A stretch of 64,000 nt of DNA from Fischerella sp. PCC 9605. Its GTDB lineage: Bacteria > Cyanobacteriota > Cyanobacteriia > Cyanobacteriales > Nostocaceae. This document shows positions 34,939-45,000 of the stretch, in pieces. The position numbers and the translations under genes are program-made. Under the pieces are notes generated by a model. The model saw only the letters and a program-made list of their open reading frames with translations, ran no database searches and had not been told where the DNA came from. Each line of letters starts with the position of its first letter. The first letter of the stretch is position 1. Location: assembly GCF_000517105.1 (NCBI RefSeq), contig NZ_KI912151.1:706460-770459 (forward strand). The letters are read 5' to 3'.

Positions 34939-37851
34939 TTATTGCTGTTGCATAGCCACATTGTTCAATTTGGCGCGCAGATCTGTCCAATGAACGCCAT
35001 CTAGGCTGGGTAGGACAATGTGAGCTGCTCCGACTCGCGATGCTGGTCCAAGTCCCACTGTCCACATCCCACCAGCTAAAGCAGCTTCAACACCTGCTTC
35101 TGCATCTTCTACAACTACGCATTGGGCTGGTTCGAGTCCTAGTTGGTTAGCAGCATACAAAAATAGGTCAGGAGCAGGCTTGGGCTTTTGGACACTGTAA
35201 CCGTCAGCGATCGCATCTATACGGTTAGCAATACCCAGTTTCTCGACAACGGGACGAGCATTTTTGCTGGCAGAGCCAAGGGCTATCTTAATTCCAGCTT
35301 GCTTTAATTCATCAAGCAAGGTAATTACACCAGGTAACAAATCCTCTGGCGAGATATTTTGGATGGATTCCACATAGTAACGGTTCTTGCGATCCATCAT
35401 CTCTTGAATTTGTTCTTCTGTATACTGTTTTTCCCCAAGGATATACATAAGTGAGTCTCGACGAGATACACCCCGCAATGCTTCGTTAGCTTGACGATTA
35501 AAAGGCAAACCTTCTTCATCTGCTAGTCTCTGCCAAGCTAGATAATGATATTCTGCTGTATCAGTTAATACTCCATCCAAGTCGAAGATGAATCCTCGGA
35601 TGTCGGGAGAAGGGGCGAGGGGGGTAACTTCCACTTTTTGTTGTATCTCCTTCGCTGAGCGTAAATCAAATTCGTGCCATTTGCCGCGCCAGAAAAACTT
35701 GAATTTCAGGCGCGTCCATCCAGGAGGTAAGTGGGGATGGGCTACGGGTTCATTATCCCCTATTTGTATGCCACCAAAACCTAAAACCACAGCTTGCCAG
35801 ACGCCACCAGCACTAGCGCCATGAATCCCTTCATGAGCGTTATTCCGGACATCTTCCAGATCAACTAATGCCGCTTGCATAAATCTTTCGTAGGCTTCTG
35901 CTGTGTTGCCTAAGTCCGAGGCTAAGATGCCGTGAATTGCCGGGCCAAGGGAGGAACCATAACTAATGTCAGTGCGAGGTGCGTAGTAGTCCCAGTTTTT
36001 CTGCAAGGCTTCTGGGCTGTAGGGAGGTTCCTGTGATTGCCGCATCAAGTACAAAAGCATTAACACATCTGGTTGCTTAAGTACCTGTCGCTTGTTGCCT
36101 TCCTCAATACCCAGGATGGCTTGCATTGACTTGGTGCGTGGCTCGTAGTCCTCTAAGTTTATATCTTGCAATTGGAAAAATCCCTCGAACTGTTCGATGA
36201 GTCCGGTTGACTCGTCGTAGGGAATCCAGATATTGGTGATAATATCACTCCAACGCGATCGCCGTCCTGGAGTCAAATGCAGTTTCTCTTCCAGTTCAGT
36301 TGCTTTGTCAGGAAAATTGTTGCGAAGCCACTCATAGACTTTCAGCGCTTTTTCCAGATGCCATTGCACCATCCGGTTGGTGAAGGCGTTGTTGTTGACA
36401 AATTCGTGGTATTCATCTGCACCAATCACCCCACGAATTTCATACCGTTCTTGGTTGTTGTCGTACTCTACCCGGCTACCCCAGAATACTGCGGTATCGA
36501 GAATAATCTCTGCGCCATAGTCTCGCATCCACTCGTCGTCATCGGTGGCTTGCCAGTAGTACCATACAGCGTAAGCAATATCAGCGCTGATGTGGATTTC
36601 GCGATCGCGACACCAAATCCGGATGTCGTCACCGTAAAAATCGTTAGGGGGCAACCACCGGGGTGTCACTTCATCACCAGTATCAGCACTTTCCCAAGCA
36701 TACATTGCCCCTTTATACCCGTAATGTACTGCCTTGCGTCGCGCTCCTGGGAGAGTATGGTAGCGATAAGTCAGTAAGTTACGTGCTAGCTTGGGTTGGG
36801 TATAGATAAAAAAGGGCAGTATAAAAATTTCTGTATCCCAAAATATATGACCGCGATAGCCAAATCCAGAAAGTGTTTTCGCTGGGATACTCACTTTGTC
36901 ATTGTTATCCGGGGCTGCAATCAGCAACTGAAACAGGTTGTAGCGGACAGCTAGCTGGGCTGTGACATCCCCTTCAATCACAATGTCGCTGTTTTGCCAA
37001 ATTTTATCCCATGCTTGGGCGTGAGCATCAAACAGGATTGAGTAGTCAGGCAATTGTGCGAGTTTTTCACAAGCCGCTGCAACTGGGTTATCAACTTCCT
37101 GTGAAGTAAAAACTGTAACTAGCTTATCTACCGTTACGGTTTGTCCTGGGGAAGCGAGGAAGGACGCGGTTAAGGTAGGATAACCTGGTGGGTTGGTGGC
37201 TTGTAGCGAAGCCTCTGTGCCAGAGACTTTGATTTTAGTTGCTATACCTAGTTGAATGCGGGAGGAACGAGTGCAGAGGTTCAGCCAAACTCCTTGTTCG
37301 ATCTTGCTCTGATCCAGCAATTCCCAGTGGTTGAAACCCTGGTTTTCAGGATAACCGTTGATACTGGCTTGGATTTCGATCGCGCTTTCACTATCAACTG
37401 GTGTTAACTGACAGCGCAGTCCCAGAACGTGTTCGTCTGCTTGACTGACAAAGCGTTCAAAGTGGATGTCAACTGTCTTTCCATTTGGACTGCGCCAACG
37501 CACGCGGCGGCTGAGAACACCCTGGCGCAAATTTAACTGCCGTTCATAGCTTAAAACCTCACCCCGCTCAAAGCGGAAGCGATCGCCATCTACAATCACA
37601 ACAAATGGCAACCAATCTGGGCAGTTGGCAAGTTCGGTGTAGACGATCGGAACTTCATCGTAAACACCGTGGATAAAGGTTGCTGGTAACGCACGAGAAA
37701 AGCCTTCCTCAAAGCTGCCCCGTGTTCCCAGATAACCATTGCCGATTGTAAAAACTGTTTCTCGAGAGCGAAACCGGTCGGGGTCAAACTGGGTTTCCCT
37801 CACAGTCCAGTCTGTATAAGTTAGATGTTGAGAGCTTCCTGTTTTATCCAT
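34939..37851 (-). CDS. GH65 sugar phosphorylase/hydrolase fused to beta-phosphoglucomutase
   Basis: About 970 residues. Residues 1-740 are a family 65 glycoside phosphorylase: WTVRETQFDPDRFRSRETVF, FTIGNGYLGTRGSFEEG, and the catalytic Glu482 region GADEYHEFVNNNAFTN (numbered from a GTG two codons earlier). Residues about 750-970 are a HAD beta-phosphoglucomutase: FIFDLDGVLTDTAEYHYLAW, LGSASKNA, and VVEDAEAGVEAALAGG. Phosphorolysis of an alpha-glucobiose (trehalose, maltose or kojibiose type) would give beta-glucose 1-phosphate, converted to glucose 6-phosphate in the same chain. The ATG at 37851 is chosen; no strong ribosome site is visible. It follows sucrose synthase on the same strand. Confidence 0.93.
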   Translation of the reverse strand: MDKTGSSQHLTYTDWTVRETQFDPDRFRSRETVFTIGNGYLGTRGSFEEGFSRALPATFIHGVYDEVPIVYTELANCPDWLPFVVIVDGDRFRFERGEVLSYERQLNLRQGVLSRRVRWRSPNGKTVDIHFERFVSQADEHVLGLRCQLTPVDSESAIEIQASINGYPENQGFNHWELLDQSKIEQGVWLNLCTRSSRIQLGIATKIKVSGTEASLQATNPPGYPTLTASFLASPGQTVTVDKLVTVFTSQEVDNPVAAACEKLAQLPDYSILFDAHAQAWDKIWQNSDIVIEGDVTAQLAVRYNLFQLLIAAPDNNDKVSIPAKTLSGFGYRGHIFWDTEIFILPFFIYTQPKLARNLLTYRYHTLPGARRKAVHYGYKGAMYAWESADTGDEVTPRWLPPNDFYGDDIRIWCRDREIHISADIAYAVWYYWQATDDDEWMRDYGAEIILDTAVFWGSRVEYDNNQERYEIRGVIGADEYHEFVNNNAFTNRMVQWHLEKALKVYEWLRNNFPDKATELEEKLHLTPGRRSRWSDIITNIWIPYDESTGLIEQFEGFFQLQDINLEDYEPRTKSMQAILGIEEGNKRQVLKQPDVLMLLYLMRQSQEPPYSPEALQKNWDYYAPRTDISYGSSLGPAIHGILASDLGNTAEAYERFMQAALVDLEDVRNNAHEGIHGASAGGVWQAVVLGFGGIQIGDNEPVAHPHLPPGWTRLKFKFFWRGKWHEFDLRSAKEIQQKVEVTPLAPSPDIRGFIFDLDGVLTDTAEYHYLAWQRLADEEGLPFNRQANEALRGVSRRDSLMYILGEKQYTEEQIQEMMDRKNRYYVESIQNISPEDLLPGVITLLDELKQAGIKIALGSASKNARPVVEKLGIANRIDAIADGYSVQKPKPAPDLFLYAANQLGLEPAQCVVVEDAEAGVEAALAGGMWTVGLGPASRVGAAHIVLPSLDGVHWTDLRAKLNNVAMQQQ

Positions 37852-37891
37852 CGTCACTACTGTTGCTTGGGAGAGATTGAGGGCAGAATTT

Positions 37892-38005
37892 TGGTTAGTT
37901 AGTGGATAGTAGATAGTGGTTAGTAGGGGCGCTGTTACGTTCGCCCGTACAGTAGTTAATGGAAAAACTACTAACTACTAACTACTAACTACTAACCACT
38001 AACCA
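37892..38005. repeat. Heptanucleotide repeats in inverted arrangement
   Basis: TTAGTGG/ATAGTAG units at the left and ACTACTAACT units at the right are largely complementary and flank a short unique core. The tract fills the spacer between sucrose synthase and the GH65 gene and could form a cruciform or an mRNA hairpin. Confidence 0.8.
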
Positions 38006-38006
38006 T

Positions 38007-40427
38007 TTACCTCTGCATATGCTGTTCTAGGATTTTTTCCGCTCTGGGTTTAAAAACCAGATGGTATAAAGTTTCCACGTAGCGAAGTAGAGGTTCTTGG
38101 TTTTCCTGGGTGACAAAGTCCCAGAATCTATAAATTTTAGAGAGCAATAACAACTGTTTAGTGTGCAGTTGCCAATTATACTTGTTATGGACTCGCTGAA
38201 TCATCCGCTTGGAAATTTCTTGCCAGTGTTCGGGATTAGTATCACAGTGGTCAATAAAATCCAATATTTTCTTTGTTGTTCCTTCTAAGTCCGTCGGGTT
38301 GATATGAAATCCATTCTCTTCACCTTCAATACCCTCGATTAATTCCGCCGAACCGCCAAATTCAGTGGCAAATGTTGGCAACCCACAACTCATGGCTTCG
38401 AGAATGGTTCGTCCGAAGGCTTCAAAGCGGGCAAAATGGACACAAAGACCCTGACGATCTGCAATTACTCTATACACTTCACCTAGATCCATTTTCGGAA
38501 GCCGCATTCCTACCCAGCGGATCTTACCGTGGAGATTGTACTGATTAATAATGTTGTGGATTCTTTGGATTTCTTCTGCTTCTTCTGGCTTTGTAGCTTC
38601 GGCTTCATGCAGCTTGTTGGTAACAAAGATTAAGTTACAATGCTGTTGCAATGCCTGACTTTGACCAAAGCATTCTGCTAAACCAGAGAGATTCTTCACC
38701 GGGGTCATATGAGCAACTGCACAAATTGGTCGCTTGTTGGGGTCATCTAAATGACCAAGAATTTGTGGGTCTTCACGGCTAAACAGTAGATCGTTAATTG
38801 TAGTGCGGAGGCTCTCGTCGCGATTTTCTATTTGGTTGTAGGGGAAAAAGATATTTTCGTCTACCCCTGGTGGCACTAGGTTGAATTTGGGACTAAACAG
38901 ATTAATCCCATCAACAACATGATATAGCTGGGGCATCGTAAAGTTTTTATACGACTCGTACTGACCTAAACTATCGGGTGTGCCAACAATTTCGTGGTAG
39001 GACGAGGTAATGATAAAATCAGCTGCGTTCATGTTGATCAGATCGGCAGTAAATTGCGCCGAAAAGTGATACTGCTCCTCCAATTCTTGCCAGTAGAGGT
39101 TACTGAATAAATATTTAGGCTTTTCCAAAGAGTGGGCAATATTGCATAGAGTTACATTTAGCCGCTGGGTGAGAAGAAAGGCAACGAGATTGCCATCACT
39201 GTAGTTGCCAATAATTAAATCTGGACGTCCTCCTAGTTGTGTCAAAAGTTCTTGTTCAGCATCAATGGCAAATGCTTCCAAATAGGGCCAAATCTCAAAC
39301 TTAGAAATCCAGTTTTGGGTAACTTGCGGATTGAATTCCCGGAAAGGAACGCGCAATATCCAGCCATTTTCAGTTCCCTCAAGTTTTTCCAGACGGAGGT
39401 CGCAATGTGTCCCTTCGCAGTTAGGGATGAGGCGGGTGAGAATGACAACTTGCGGTTGAATGCCTAGTAGATCAAGACCAGCTAATCTAATTTCTTCCCG
39501 GAGTTTGTTTTCCAAATTACGAGCTTGTTCAAGGACATAGGCTACTTGACCCATTGTTTCAGGTCTTCCTAGCACATCGTCTTGGGAGATCCAGCCGTGG
39601 ATGGAAACGAGAACGACGCGAAAAACTGCCGGAACACGGGAAACGAATGCTTCCAAGATGGGGGGTTCTGGTGCATCAAGGAGTCGGTCAAAAAGTTCGA
39701 GGGTTTCACGCACTCGTGATGCAGTGTTACCCCAACCCGGTTCCAAGCCGAGTGCTTGCAGTTCGTCGCGAAATTTTTCGTAGGGTTCTTCCGGGTGTCG
39801 TTCACCGATAAATTTGACGGCTTGCTTGATTTGTTGGCATAAGTGAATACCTGAGCGAATGCGATCGCTAGTCAGTAGTGGTATGCCGTTGTATCTGAGC
39901 CGACGTAAGGCATCAAACAATACCTCTAACCAATACTTACGGTCGATCGCTATTTGACTGCATAAATAACGGTTGAGGAATGCCAGACCTTGACCGATGT
40001 TTCTAGGGTCGTCTATGGAAGGAAAACCCTGATAAAAAGAGCGAAAGTCGATTTCGAGGATCTGGGGTTGGTAGCGGTTGACATAGCGATCGCATGCATC
40101 GAGCAACGCCTGCGGTGTCATCTGCTCGATGCTGCTCATGTTTGCTGGTAGTCGCCATACTTCTTGACTGGCTATCCTCGGTCGCAAAAGAAACCAAGTA
40201 TTATCATCTTCTAAAAGAATTTCATGAGCATAGTGGATAAATTTGCCTAAAGAAGAAGAGTGGAAAAAGTAGGCAGGCTTTTGGGATTGGTGGCAGTAGT
40301 CGGCAAAAGCTTGCAAAATTTCATTTCTCAGGAAGTAACGCTTGCCTGAGCAACTCAACTCGGAAACTAAATGACGCAGAGCAGTTTTCTCATCACTGTT
40401 TAAAACAGCCTGAACTAGTTCGTACAT
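38007..40427 (-). CDS. susA: Sucrose synthase
   Basis: 806 residues, the usual length for cyanobacterial and plant enzymes. The N-terminal regulatory domain (about 1-270) includes YFFHSSSLGKFIHYAHEILL. The GT-B catalytic part has VVILTRLIPNCEGT, the H-containing AHSLEKPKYLFSNLYW segment, VVDGINLFSPKFNLVPPGVD, AVAHMTPVKNLSGLAECFG and the EX7E motif FEAFGRTILEAMSCGLPTFA. It reversibly converts sucrose and a nucleoside diphosphate to fructose and NDP-glucose, and is typical of heterocystous strains. The GH65 gene downstream suggests a disaccharide-mobilising unit. Confidence 0.97.
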   Translation of the reverse strand: MYELVQAVLNSDEKTALRHLVSELSCSGKRYFLRNEILQAFADYCHQSQKPAYFFHSSSLGKFIHYAHEILLEDDNTWFLLRPRIASQEVWRLPANMSSIEQMTPQALLDACDRYVNRYQPQILEIDFRSFYQGFPSIDDPRNIGQGLAFLNRYLCSQIAIDRKYWLEVLFDALRRLRYNGIPLLTSDRIRSGIHLCQQIKQAVKFIGERHPEEPYEKFRDELQALGLEPGWGNTASRVRETLELFDRLLDAPEPPILEAFVSRVPAVFRVVLVSIHGWISQDDVLGRPETMGQVAYVLEQARNLENKLREEIRLAGLDLLGIQPQVVILTRLIPNCEGTHCDLRLEKLEGTENGWILRVPFREFNPQVTQNWISKFEIWPYLEAFAIDAEQELLTQLGGRPDLIIGNYSDGNLVAFLLTQRLNVTLCNIAHSLEKPKYLFSNLYWQELEEQYHFSAQFTADLINMNAADFIITSSYHEIVGTPDSLGQYESYKNFTMPQLYHVVDGINLFSPKFNLVPPGVDENIFFPYNQIENRDESLRTTINDLLFSREDPQILGHLDDPNKRPICAVAHMTPVKNLSGLAECFGQSQALQQHCNLIFVTNKLHEAEATKPEEAEEIQRIHNIINQYNLHGKIRWVGMRLPKMDLGEVYRVIADRQGLCVHFARFEAFGRTILEAMSCGLPTFATEFGGSAELIEGIEGEENGFHINPTDLEGTTKKILDFIDHCDTNPEHWQEISKRMIQRVHNKYNWQLHTKQLLLLSKIYRFWDFVTQENQEPLLRYVETLYHLVFKPRAEKILEQHMQR

Positions 40428-41094
40428 GGCAATTTCCTGAACTCGAGCTAGCCTACGACCTCATTTTTTTCTCCTCAACAATTGTGACCTATCTGATGGT
40501 TCTAAAAGAGGCGCTTTTACTCTTTAACGTTAGCGTAGATTTCGTTGATAGGTTCGTTTTTCCTTTTGTCTATCAGCATATTCTTGGAGATAATTCGCAG
40601 TTAGCTAGTAGAAAATAAACATTCACTCTGTCCTGTCCTTCGGTTCTGTTCTCAAATAATTACCAGGAAATTTTGTATAAAAAGTACATCGTCTACATAA
40701 ATACACTACCTTCTGCCCTCTCTAGTGGTCTGTGTCATTAATTATGAGAGGTTTGTAGTGAGCGATTTATCGCTCAATTTCAAGGGCTAAAGCCCTGACT
40801 ACGAACTTTCACAACTCATCACATAACTAGTTTCACTCTTTTGACAGGCTGGCAGTTAAAGTAACACGACCATAGAAAGAGGAGAAAAGATTTCCAAGTT
40901 TTTAGGATGGTTTCATAACATAAATAATTTTGAAACACTGATATAGATTAACTGGCATTGCACTATGATCCCTGGTCTTGGTACAGGGTTGGATTTGAAT
41001 ATCAAAACTTTTTATAAACCTTTCATCAACGAGTAATGACAAGGTTCAAAACCTGCTGCAAGTAGGAAGTCAGTATTTAATTAGGTACACAGCT
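40428..41094. other. Intergenic region upstream of susA and the esterase-like gene
   Basis: About 670 nt between divergent genes with no credible ORF. It holds a multi-hairpin dispersed repeat (40755-40802). Promoters for both genes should lie here, but no clear boxes were recognised. Confidence 0.55.
40755..40802. repeat. Cloverleaf-like dispersed palindromic repeat
   Basis: An outer GTAGT/ACTAC stem encloses two hairpins: GAGCGAT-TT-ATCGCTC and GGGCT-AA-AGCCC. These 'GAGCGATTTATCGCTC' and 'GGGCTAAAGCCC' modules are common dispersed elements in cyanobacterial genomes. Confidence 0.75.
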
Positions 41095-42441
41095 ATGTCA
41101 AATCCAACAATAACAAAGTTAGGCGATGCAGTAAAACAAGCCGCTCATCCGCTCATCGGTACAGTTGAAGATTATGACTCACTGATGGCATTAATTGGTG
41201 ATGCTCGCTTTGTGTTAATTGGTGAAGCTTCTCACGGCACTCATGAGTTTTACGAGCAGCGAGCTAAGATTACCAAACGGCTAATTAAAGAAAAAGGCTT
41301 TACAGCTGTAGCAGTAGAGGCAGATTGGCCTGACGCTCACCGCGTGAATTGCTACGTGCGTGGAGCCAGTAATTATGCTACACCTACTGAGGCATTGAAA
41401 GGCTTTCAGCGCTTTCCTGCCTGGATATGGCGTAATACAGATGTGCTAAATTTTATTGCTTGGCTGCGTGATTACAATGCTGCTTTGCCGCAAAATGCAA
41501 CCAAGATTGGCTTTTATGGGCTTGATCTTTATAGTATGCATGCCTCAATTCAAGCGGTTTTGACTTACCTGGATAAAGTTGACCCAGAAGCCGCGAAACG
41601 GGCACGCTATCGCTACTCGTGCTTTGAACACTTTGGTGAAGATACGCAAGCTTACGGGTATGCTGCCAGTTTTGGTTTAAGTTCCTCGTGTGAGAAACAA
41701 GCAGTCAATCAATTAATAGAGTTGCAAAGCAAGACTGCGGAGTATGTAGGGCGCGATGGTCGAGTTGCAGAAGACGAGTTTTTTTATGCCGAACAGAACG
41801 CCCGACTGGTGAAGAATGCGGAGGAATACTACCGTTCTATGTTTAAGGGGCGGGTGTCCTCATGGAACTTACGCGATCGCCACATGGCAGAAACTCTCGA
41901 TCAACTCGTTGCCCATTTAGATCGCCAAGGCAACCGCACAAAAGTTGTTGTCTGGGAGCATAACTCCCACTTGGGAGATGCACGAGCAACGGATATGGGA
42001 GATATGGGTGAACTGAATGTGGGACAACTGGTGCGCGAACGTTATGCTAGCGATGCCGTTTTGATAGGCTTTACCACTTATACGGGTACAGTCACAGCTG
42101 CTTCTAGTTGGGGTGGTGTAACCCAACTCAAACAACTTCGTCCGGCATTGCCAGGCAGCTACGAAGCTTTATTTCACGATACCGGAATACCTCGATTTTT
42201 ACTGAATCTGCGCCAAGAAAACCAAGCAGTCAAAGGACTGGAAACACCAAAATTAGAGCGAGCGATCGGGGTAATTTACCTGCCGGAAACAGAACGTACT
42301 AGTCACTACTTCTATGCTCGGCTTCCCGAACAATTTGACGCTGTCATCCACATCGATGATACCAGGGGAGTGCAACCGCTAGATCGTACTCCCCATTGGG
42401 AAACAGGTGAAGTACCAGAGACATATCCTTCTTCTCTGTGA
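41095..42441 (+). CDS. Erythromycin esterase-like family protein
   Basis: 448 residues. Family features: FVLIGEASHGTHEFYEQRAK near the start, GFTAVAVEADWPDAHRVN, FYGLDLYSMHASIQAVL, and VVVWEHNSHLGDARATDMG. The Glu and His residues in these motifs correspond to the proposed catalytic site of EreA-like hydrolases. Chromosomal homologues in environmental bacteria are seldom linked to macrolide resistance; the true substrate is unknown. The SDR gene starts 32 nt after its stop, and cotranscription is likely. Confidence 0.92.
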   Translation: MSNPTITKLGDAVKQAAHPLIGTVEDYDSLMALIGDARFVLIGEASHGTHEFYEQRAKITKRLIKEKGFTAVAVEADWPDAHRVNCYVRGASNYATPTEALKGFQRFPAWIWRNTDVLNFIAWLRDYNAALPQNATKIGFYGLDLYSMHASIQAVLTYLDKVDPEAAKRARYRYSCFEHFGEDTQAYGYAASFGLSSSCEKQAVNQLIELQSKTAEYVGRDGRVAEDEFFYAEQNARLVKNAEEYYRSMFKGRVSSWNLRDRHMAETLDQLVAHLDRQGNRTKVVVWEHNSHLGDARATDMGDMGELNVGQLVRERYASDAVLIGFTTYTGTVTAASSWGGVTQLKQLRPALPGSYEALFHDTGIPRFLLNLRQENQAVKGLETPKLERAIGVIYLPETERTSHYFYARLPEQFDAVIHIDDTRGVQPLDRTPHWETGEVPETYPSSL

Positions 42442-42473
42442 GTTCTTCGCCGCTGATTAGAGGAGATTTAAAG

Positions 42474-43526
42474 ATGGATATCACATATAAAAATATACTC
42501 ATTCTGGCAGTATTAATTATAGGTGCATTGTTCGCTATAAAAGCACTAGTGCAATGGTGGCGCGAACAGCAATACAATCTGAACGGTAAAACAGTATTGA
42601 TTACAGGTGGTTCGCGAGGACTGGGTTTAGTAATGGCACGTCAGTTAGTGCAGCAAGGAGCACGTTTGGCGATTTGTGCGCGTAACGCGGATGAACTAGA
42701 AAGGGCGCGTACCGATTTACAGCAGCGTGGTGGAGAAGTACTAACGGTGCCTTGCGATGTCACGGATGAATTTGAAGTTAAGCAGATGATTCAGATAGTG
42801 CGCGATCGCTTTGGTCAAATTGACATGTTGATCAACAATGCAGGCACTATCCAGGTAGGGCCGATGGCAGAGATGACCCTTGATGATTACGAAGAAGCCA
42901 TCAAAATCCATTTTTGGGCACCGCTGTACACAACTGTTTCTGTCTTACCCGAAATGCGTCAACGCCGCCAGGGACGCATAGTTAACATTTCCTCTATTGG
43001 TGGTAAGATAAGTGTGCCGCATCTTCTGCCTTACAGCGCTAGCAAGTTTGCTTTAGTTGGGCTTTCAGAAGGAATGCGGTCAGAATTGGCTAGGGACGGG
43101 ATTGTTGTCACTACCGTCTGTCCTGGATTGATGCGTACGGGCAGTCCCTATAACGCTTACTTCAAAGGCAACTACCGCCAGGAATACGCCTGGTTTAGCA
43201 TTAGTGATTCCTTGCCTATACTCTCTATCAGTGCTGAAAGTGCCGCACGTCAGATTATTGCTGCCGCTAAACGGGGAGATGCGGAAGTAGTTTTATCAGT
43301 TCCGGCGCAAATTGGCGATAAGTTTCATGCTCTATTTCCTGGTCTCACCTCTGAAATTCTCAGTTGGGTGAATAGATTTCTACCAGAATCTGACGGTATT
43401 GGTAGCGATCGCATTCAAGGTAAAGATATTCAATCTTCCATGTCACCATCTGTCTTCACAAGCTTAACCGACAAAGCAGCACAACAGAATAACCAGTGTG
43501 TTGAAGAAACGCCAAAAATGACATGA
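42474..43526 (+). CDS. Membrane-anchored short-chain dehydrogenase/reductase
   Basis: 350 residues from the ATG at 42474, preceded by AGGAG; the frame runs upstream to 42438. An N-terminal membrane helix (ILILAVLIIGALFAIKALV) is followed by a classical SDR: VLITGGSRGLGLVMAR, MLINNAGT, INISSIGG and the catalytic pair YSASK. The C-terminal 90 residues extend beyond the SDR core. Substrate unknown. Together with the upstream esterase-like gene it seems to form a two-gene unit. Confidence 0.92.
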   Translation: MDITYKNILILAVLIIGALFAIKALVQWWREQQYNLNGKTVLITGGSRGLGLVMARQLVQQGARLAICARNADELERARTDLQQRGGEVLTVPCDVTDEFEVKQMIQIVRDRFGQIDMLINNAGTIQVGPMAEMTLDDYEEAIKIHFWAPLYTTVSVLPEMRQRRQGRIVNISSIGGKISVPHLLPYSASKFALVGLSEGMRSELARDGIVVTTVCPGLMRTGSPYNAYFKGNYRQEYAWFSISDSLPILSISAESAARQIIAAAKRGDAEVVLSVPAQIGDKFHALFPGLTSEILSWVNRFLPESDGIGSDRIQGKDIQSSMSPSVFTSLTDKAAQQNNQCVEETPKMT

Positions 43527-43695
43527 AAATGACTATGAAACCGTCAAGTGACAGCTTTTGTATTAGTTGAAGAAACTTATTCTGGAAAGTCTGCACCCAT
43601 CAAAATAGGTCAAAATAAGAAGTGCGATCGCTCTAAATATTGGTAACGCTTTAGTACGCCTGTGTCTTATCAATTTCCGATCGGAGGTTAATGCT

Positions 43696-44049
43696 ATGTT
43701 ATCAGTAAGTAATATGGCAGTTAAGCAAAGTTTTGAAAACTTTGAAGAGCTGTTATCTAGCTCAAAATTACCACTGTTGGTAGTTTTCGATGCTCCTTGG
43801 TGTGGTCCTTCTCATCTTATGGACGCGATATTGGAGCAAGTGAATCATCAGATGAAACAACAACTTGAGATTGTCAGAATTGATAGTGAAAAATATCCTG
43901 ACCTGGCTTCTCGGTTTCAAGTTCATCCCTTACCAACCCTGCTATTGTTTAAAAATGGTCAGCTTGTCGCACGCATTGAGGAAGAGCGAGCCGAGAATTT
44001 AATGCCAGCCAAACGCCTTATTCAACATCTGCAAAATCTGCTTTCATAG
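43696..44049 (+). CDS. Thioredoxin-like protein with CGPS active site
   Basis: 117 residues with a thioredoxin fold: LLVVFDAPWCGPSHLMDAIL, RIDSEKYPDLASRFQVHPLP (cis-Pro) and TLLLFKNGQLVARIEE. The usual CGPC is CGPS, so the resolving cysteine is Ser; a dithiol reductase mechanism is not possible, but monothiol or chaperone-like roles are. GGAGG lies about 9 nt before the ATG. A CXXS variant like this is known in some thioredoxin-family proteins. Confidence 0.9.
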   Translation: MLSVSNMAVKQSFENFEELLSSSKLPLLVVFDAPWCGPSHLMDAILEQVNHQMKQQLEIVRIDSEKYPDLASRFQVHPLPTLLLFKNGQLVARIEEERAENLMPAKRLIQHLQNLLS

Positions 44050-44514
44050 CCTGAATTGGGTCAATGTCAATATTGAAGCCTTATCTAAGTAGGTGCTGTC
44101 TAGAAGTGCAGCAGCAAACAGAAGGTTTGCCAGAGGTCTTTTTCCTTTTCTGAGTAGATAATATGTATGGCGGTTTCTACTAAGCTGGCAAGCAAACAGA
44201 AGAGCGATCGCTCAATACCTACCTTCGCTGCTTTTCGCTTAGTTATGAAATTTATTTTCTGATCTTGACTAAATATTTGTCTCTATGTAAGGGTTGTTAG
44301 TTAATTTTGAGTTTTACTTTTTACTAATTACTAAGTATACACAGCTGCAATTTGCATTATTTTTAGTTAAAAAGAATCAATACTTAATAAATCTTGTGTA
44401 TAAAAATACTATTTTTCTATTGGATATCACTAGAATAAGTTAAAAATAATTTTAAATCTAAACAATAGCTAAGACAGCTATATTACAAATATATATAGAG
44501 TTTGGAATACCACA
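44050..44514. other. AT-rich intergenic region
   Basis: 465 nt without a credible ORF. It contains a HIP1 site near 44204 and a very AT-rich stretch before the next gene, probably its promoter. Nothing else recognised. Confidence 0.5.
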
Positions 44515-44904
44515 ATGAACGCCAAGATTGTTGCTGCTTTGGTTGTTATTGCGGCTATTACTGGCTTAGGTAAGACAGTCAGAGCTCAGTCACAGACAGA
44601 TCCAAGCTCCAAGGGAGAACAATACACTTTATCTGGTGATTCGCTGACCGGAATAAATAATAGAACAGCTGAGAATGACTTTGCAAGATTTTTTATTCAA
44701 AGTCAAAACATTACTAGCCCAATCGTAAATAATATTGGGGAAAATGTAGATTCCTACCTAGGTGTGTGGCAAATCAGCGATCAAATTCAACTACAGAGAG
44801 TTAACAATCCACGTTCGCCAAGCATTCAACCAATTATCTTCCAACCAGCTCAGTCTGTAGATGGCAATGATGGATTGCAATTCCAACTGGATGTGCGCCA
44901 ATAA
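44515..44904 (+). CDS. Hypothetical small secreted protein
   Basis: 129 residues with a clear signal peptide (KIVAALVVIAAITGLGKTVRAQS, probable cleavage after RAQ or nearby). The mature part is polar, rich in Asn, Gln and Ser, with segments FARFFIQSQNITSPIVNNIG and YLGVWQISDQIQLQRV. No cysteines or enzymatic motif. Family not recognised; an exported or outer-surface protein is likely. Confidence 0.7.
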   Translation: MNAKIVAALVVIAAITGLGKTVRAQSQTDPSSKGEQYTLSGDSLTGINNRTAENDFARFFIQSQNITSPIVNNIGENVDSYLGVWQISDQIQLQRVNNPRSPSIQPIIFQPAQSVDGNDGLQFQLDVRQ

Positions 44905-45000
44905 TTTCAGCACTAATGTTCAATATATGCAGCCAGAGTTTTGGAAAAATTTTTTGAGCAGATATTAACAACAAAAGTAAAAAGGTACAGGTGAGACCGA

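Noticed and set aside
36277-36777. 166-codon plus-strand open frame inside the GH65 gene
   Set aside because: Antisense shadow of the conserved catalytic domain; no support of its own.
41095-42441. Macrolide resistance gene
   Set aside because: The family name comes from EreA-like enzymes, but this chromosomal, SDR-linked homologue in a cyanobacterium gives no evidence of macrolide hydrolysis.
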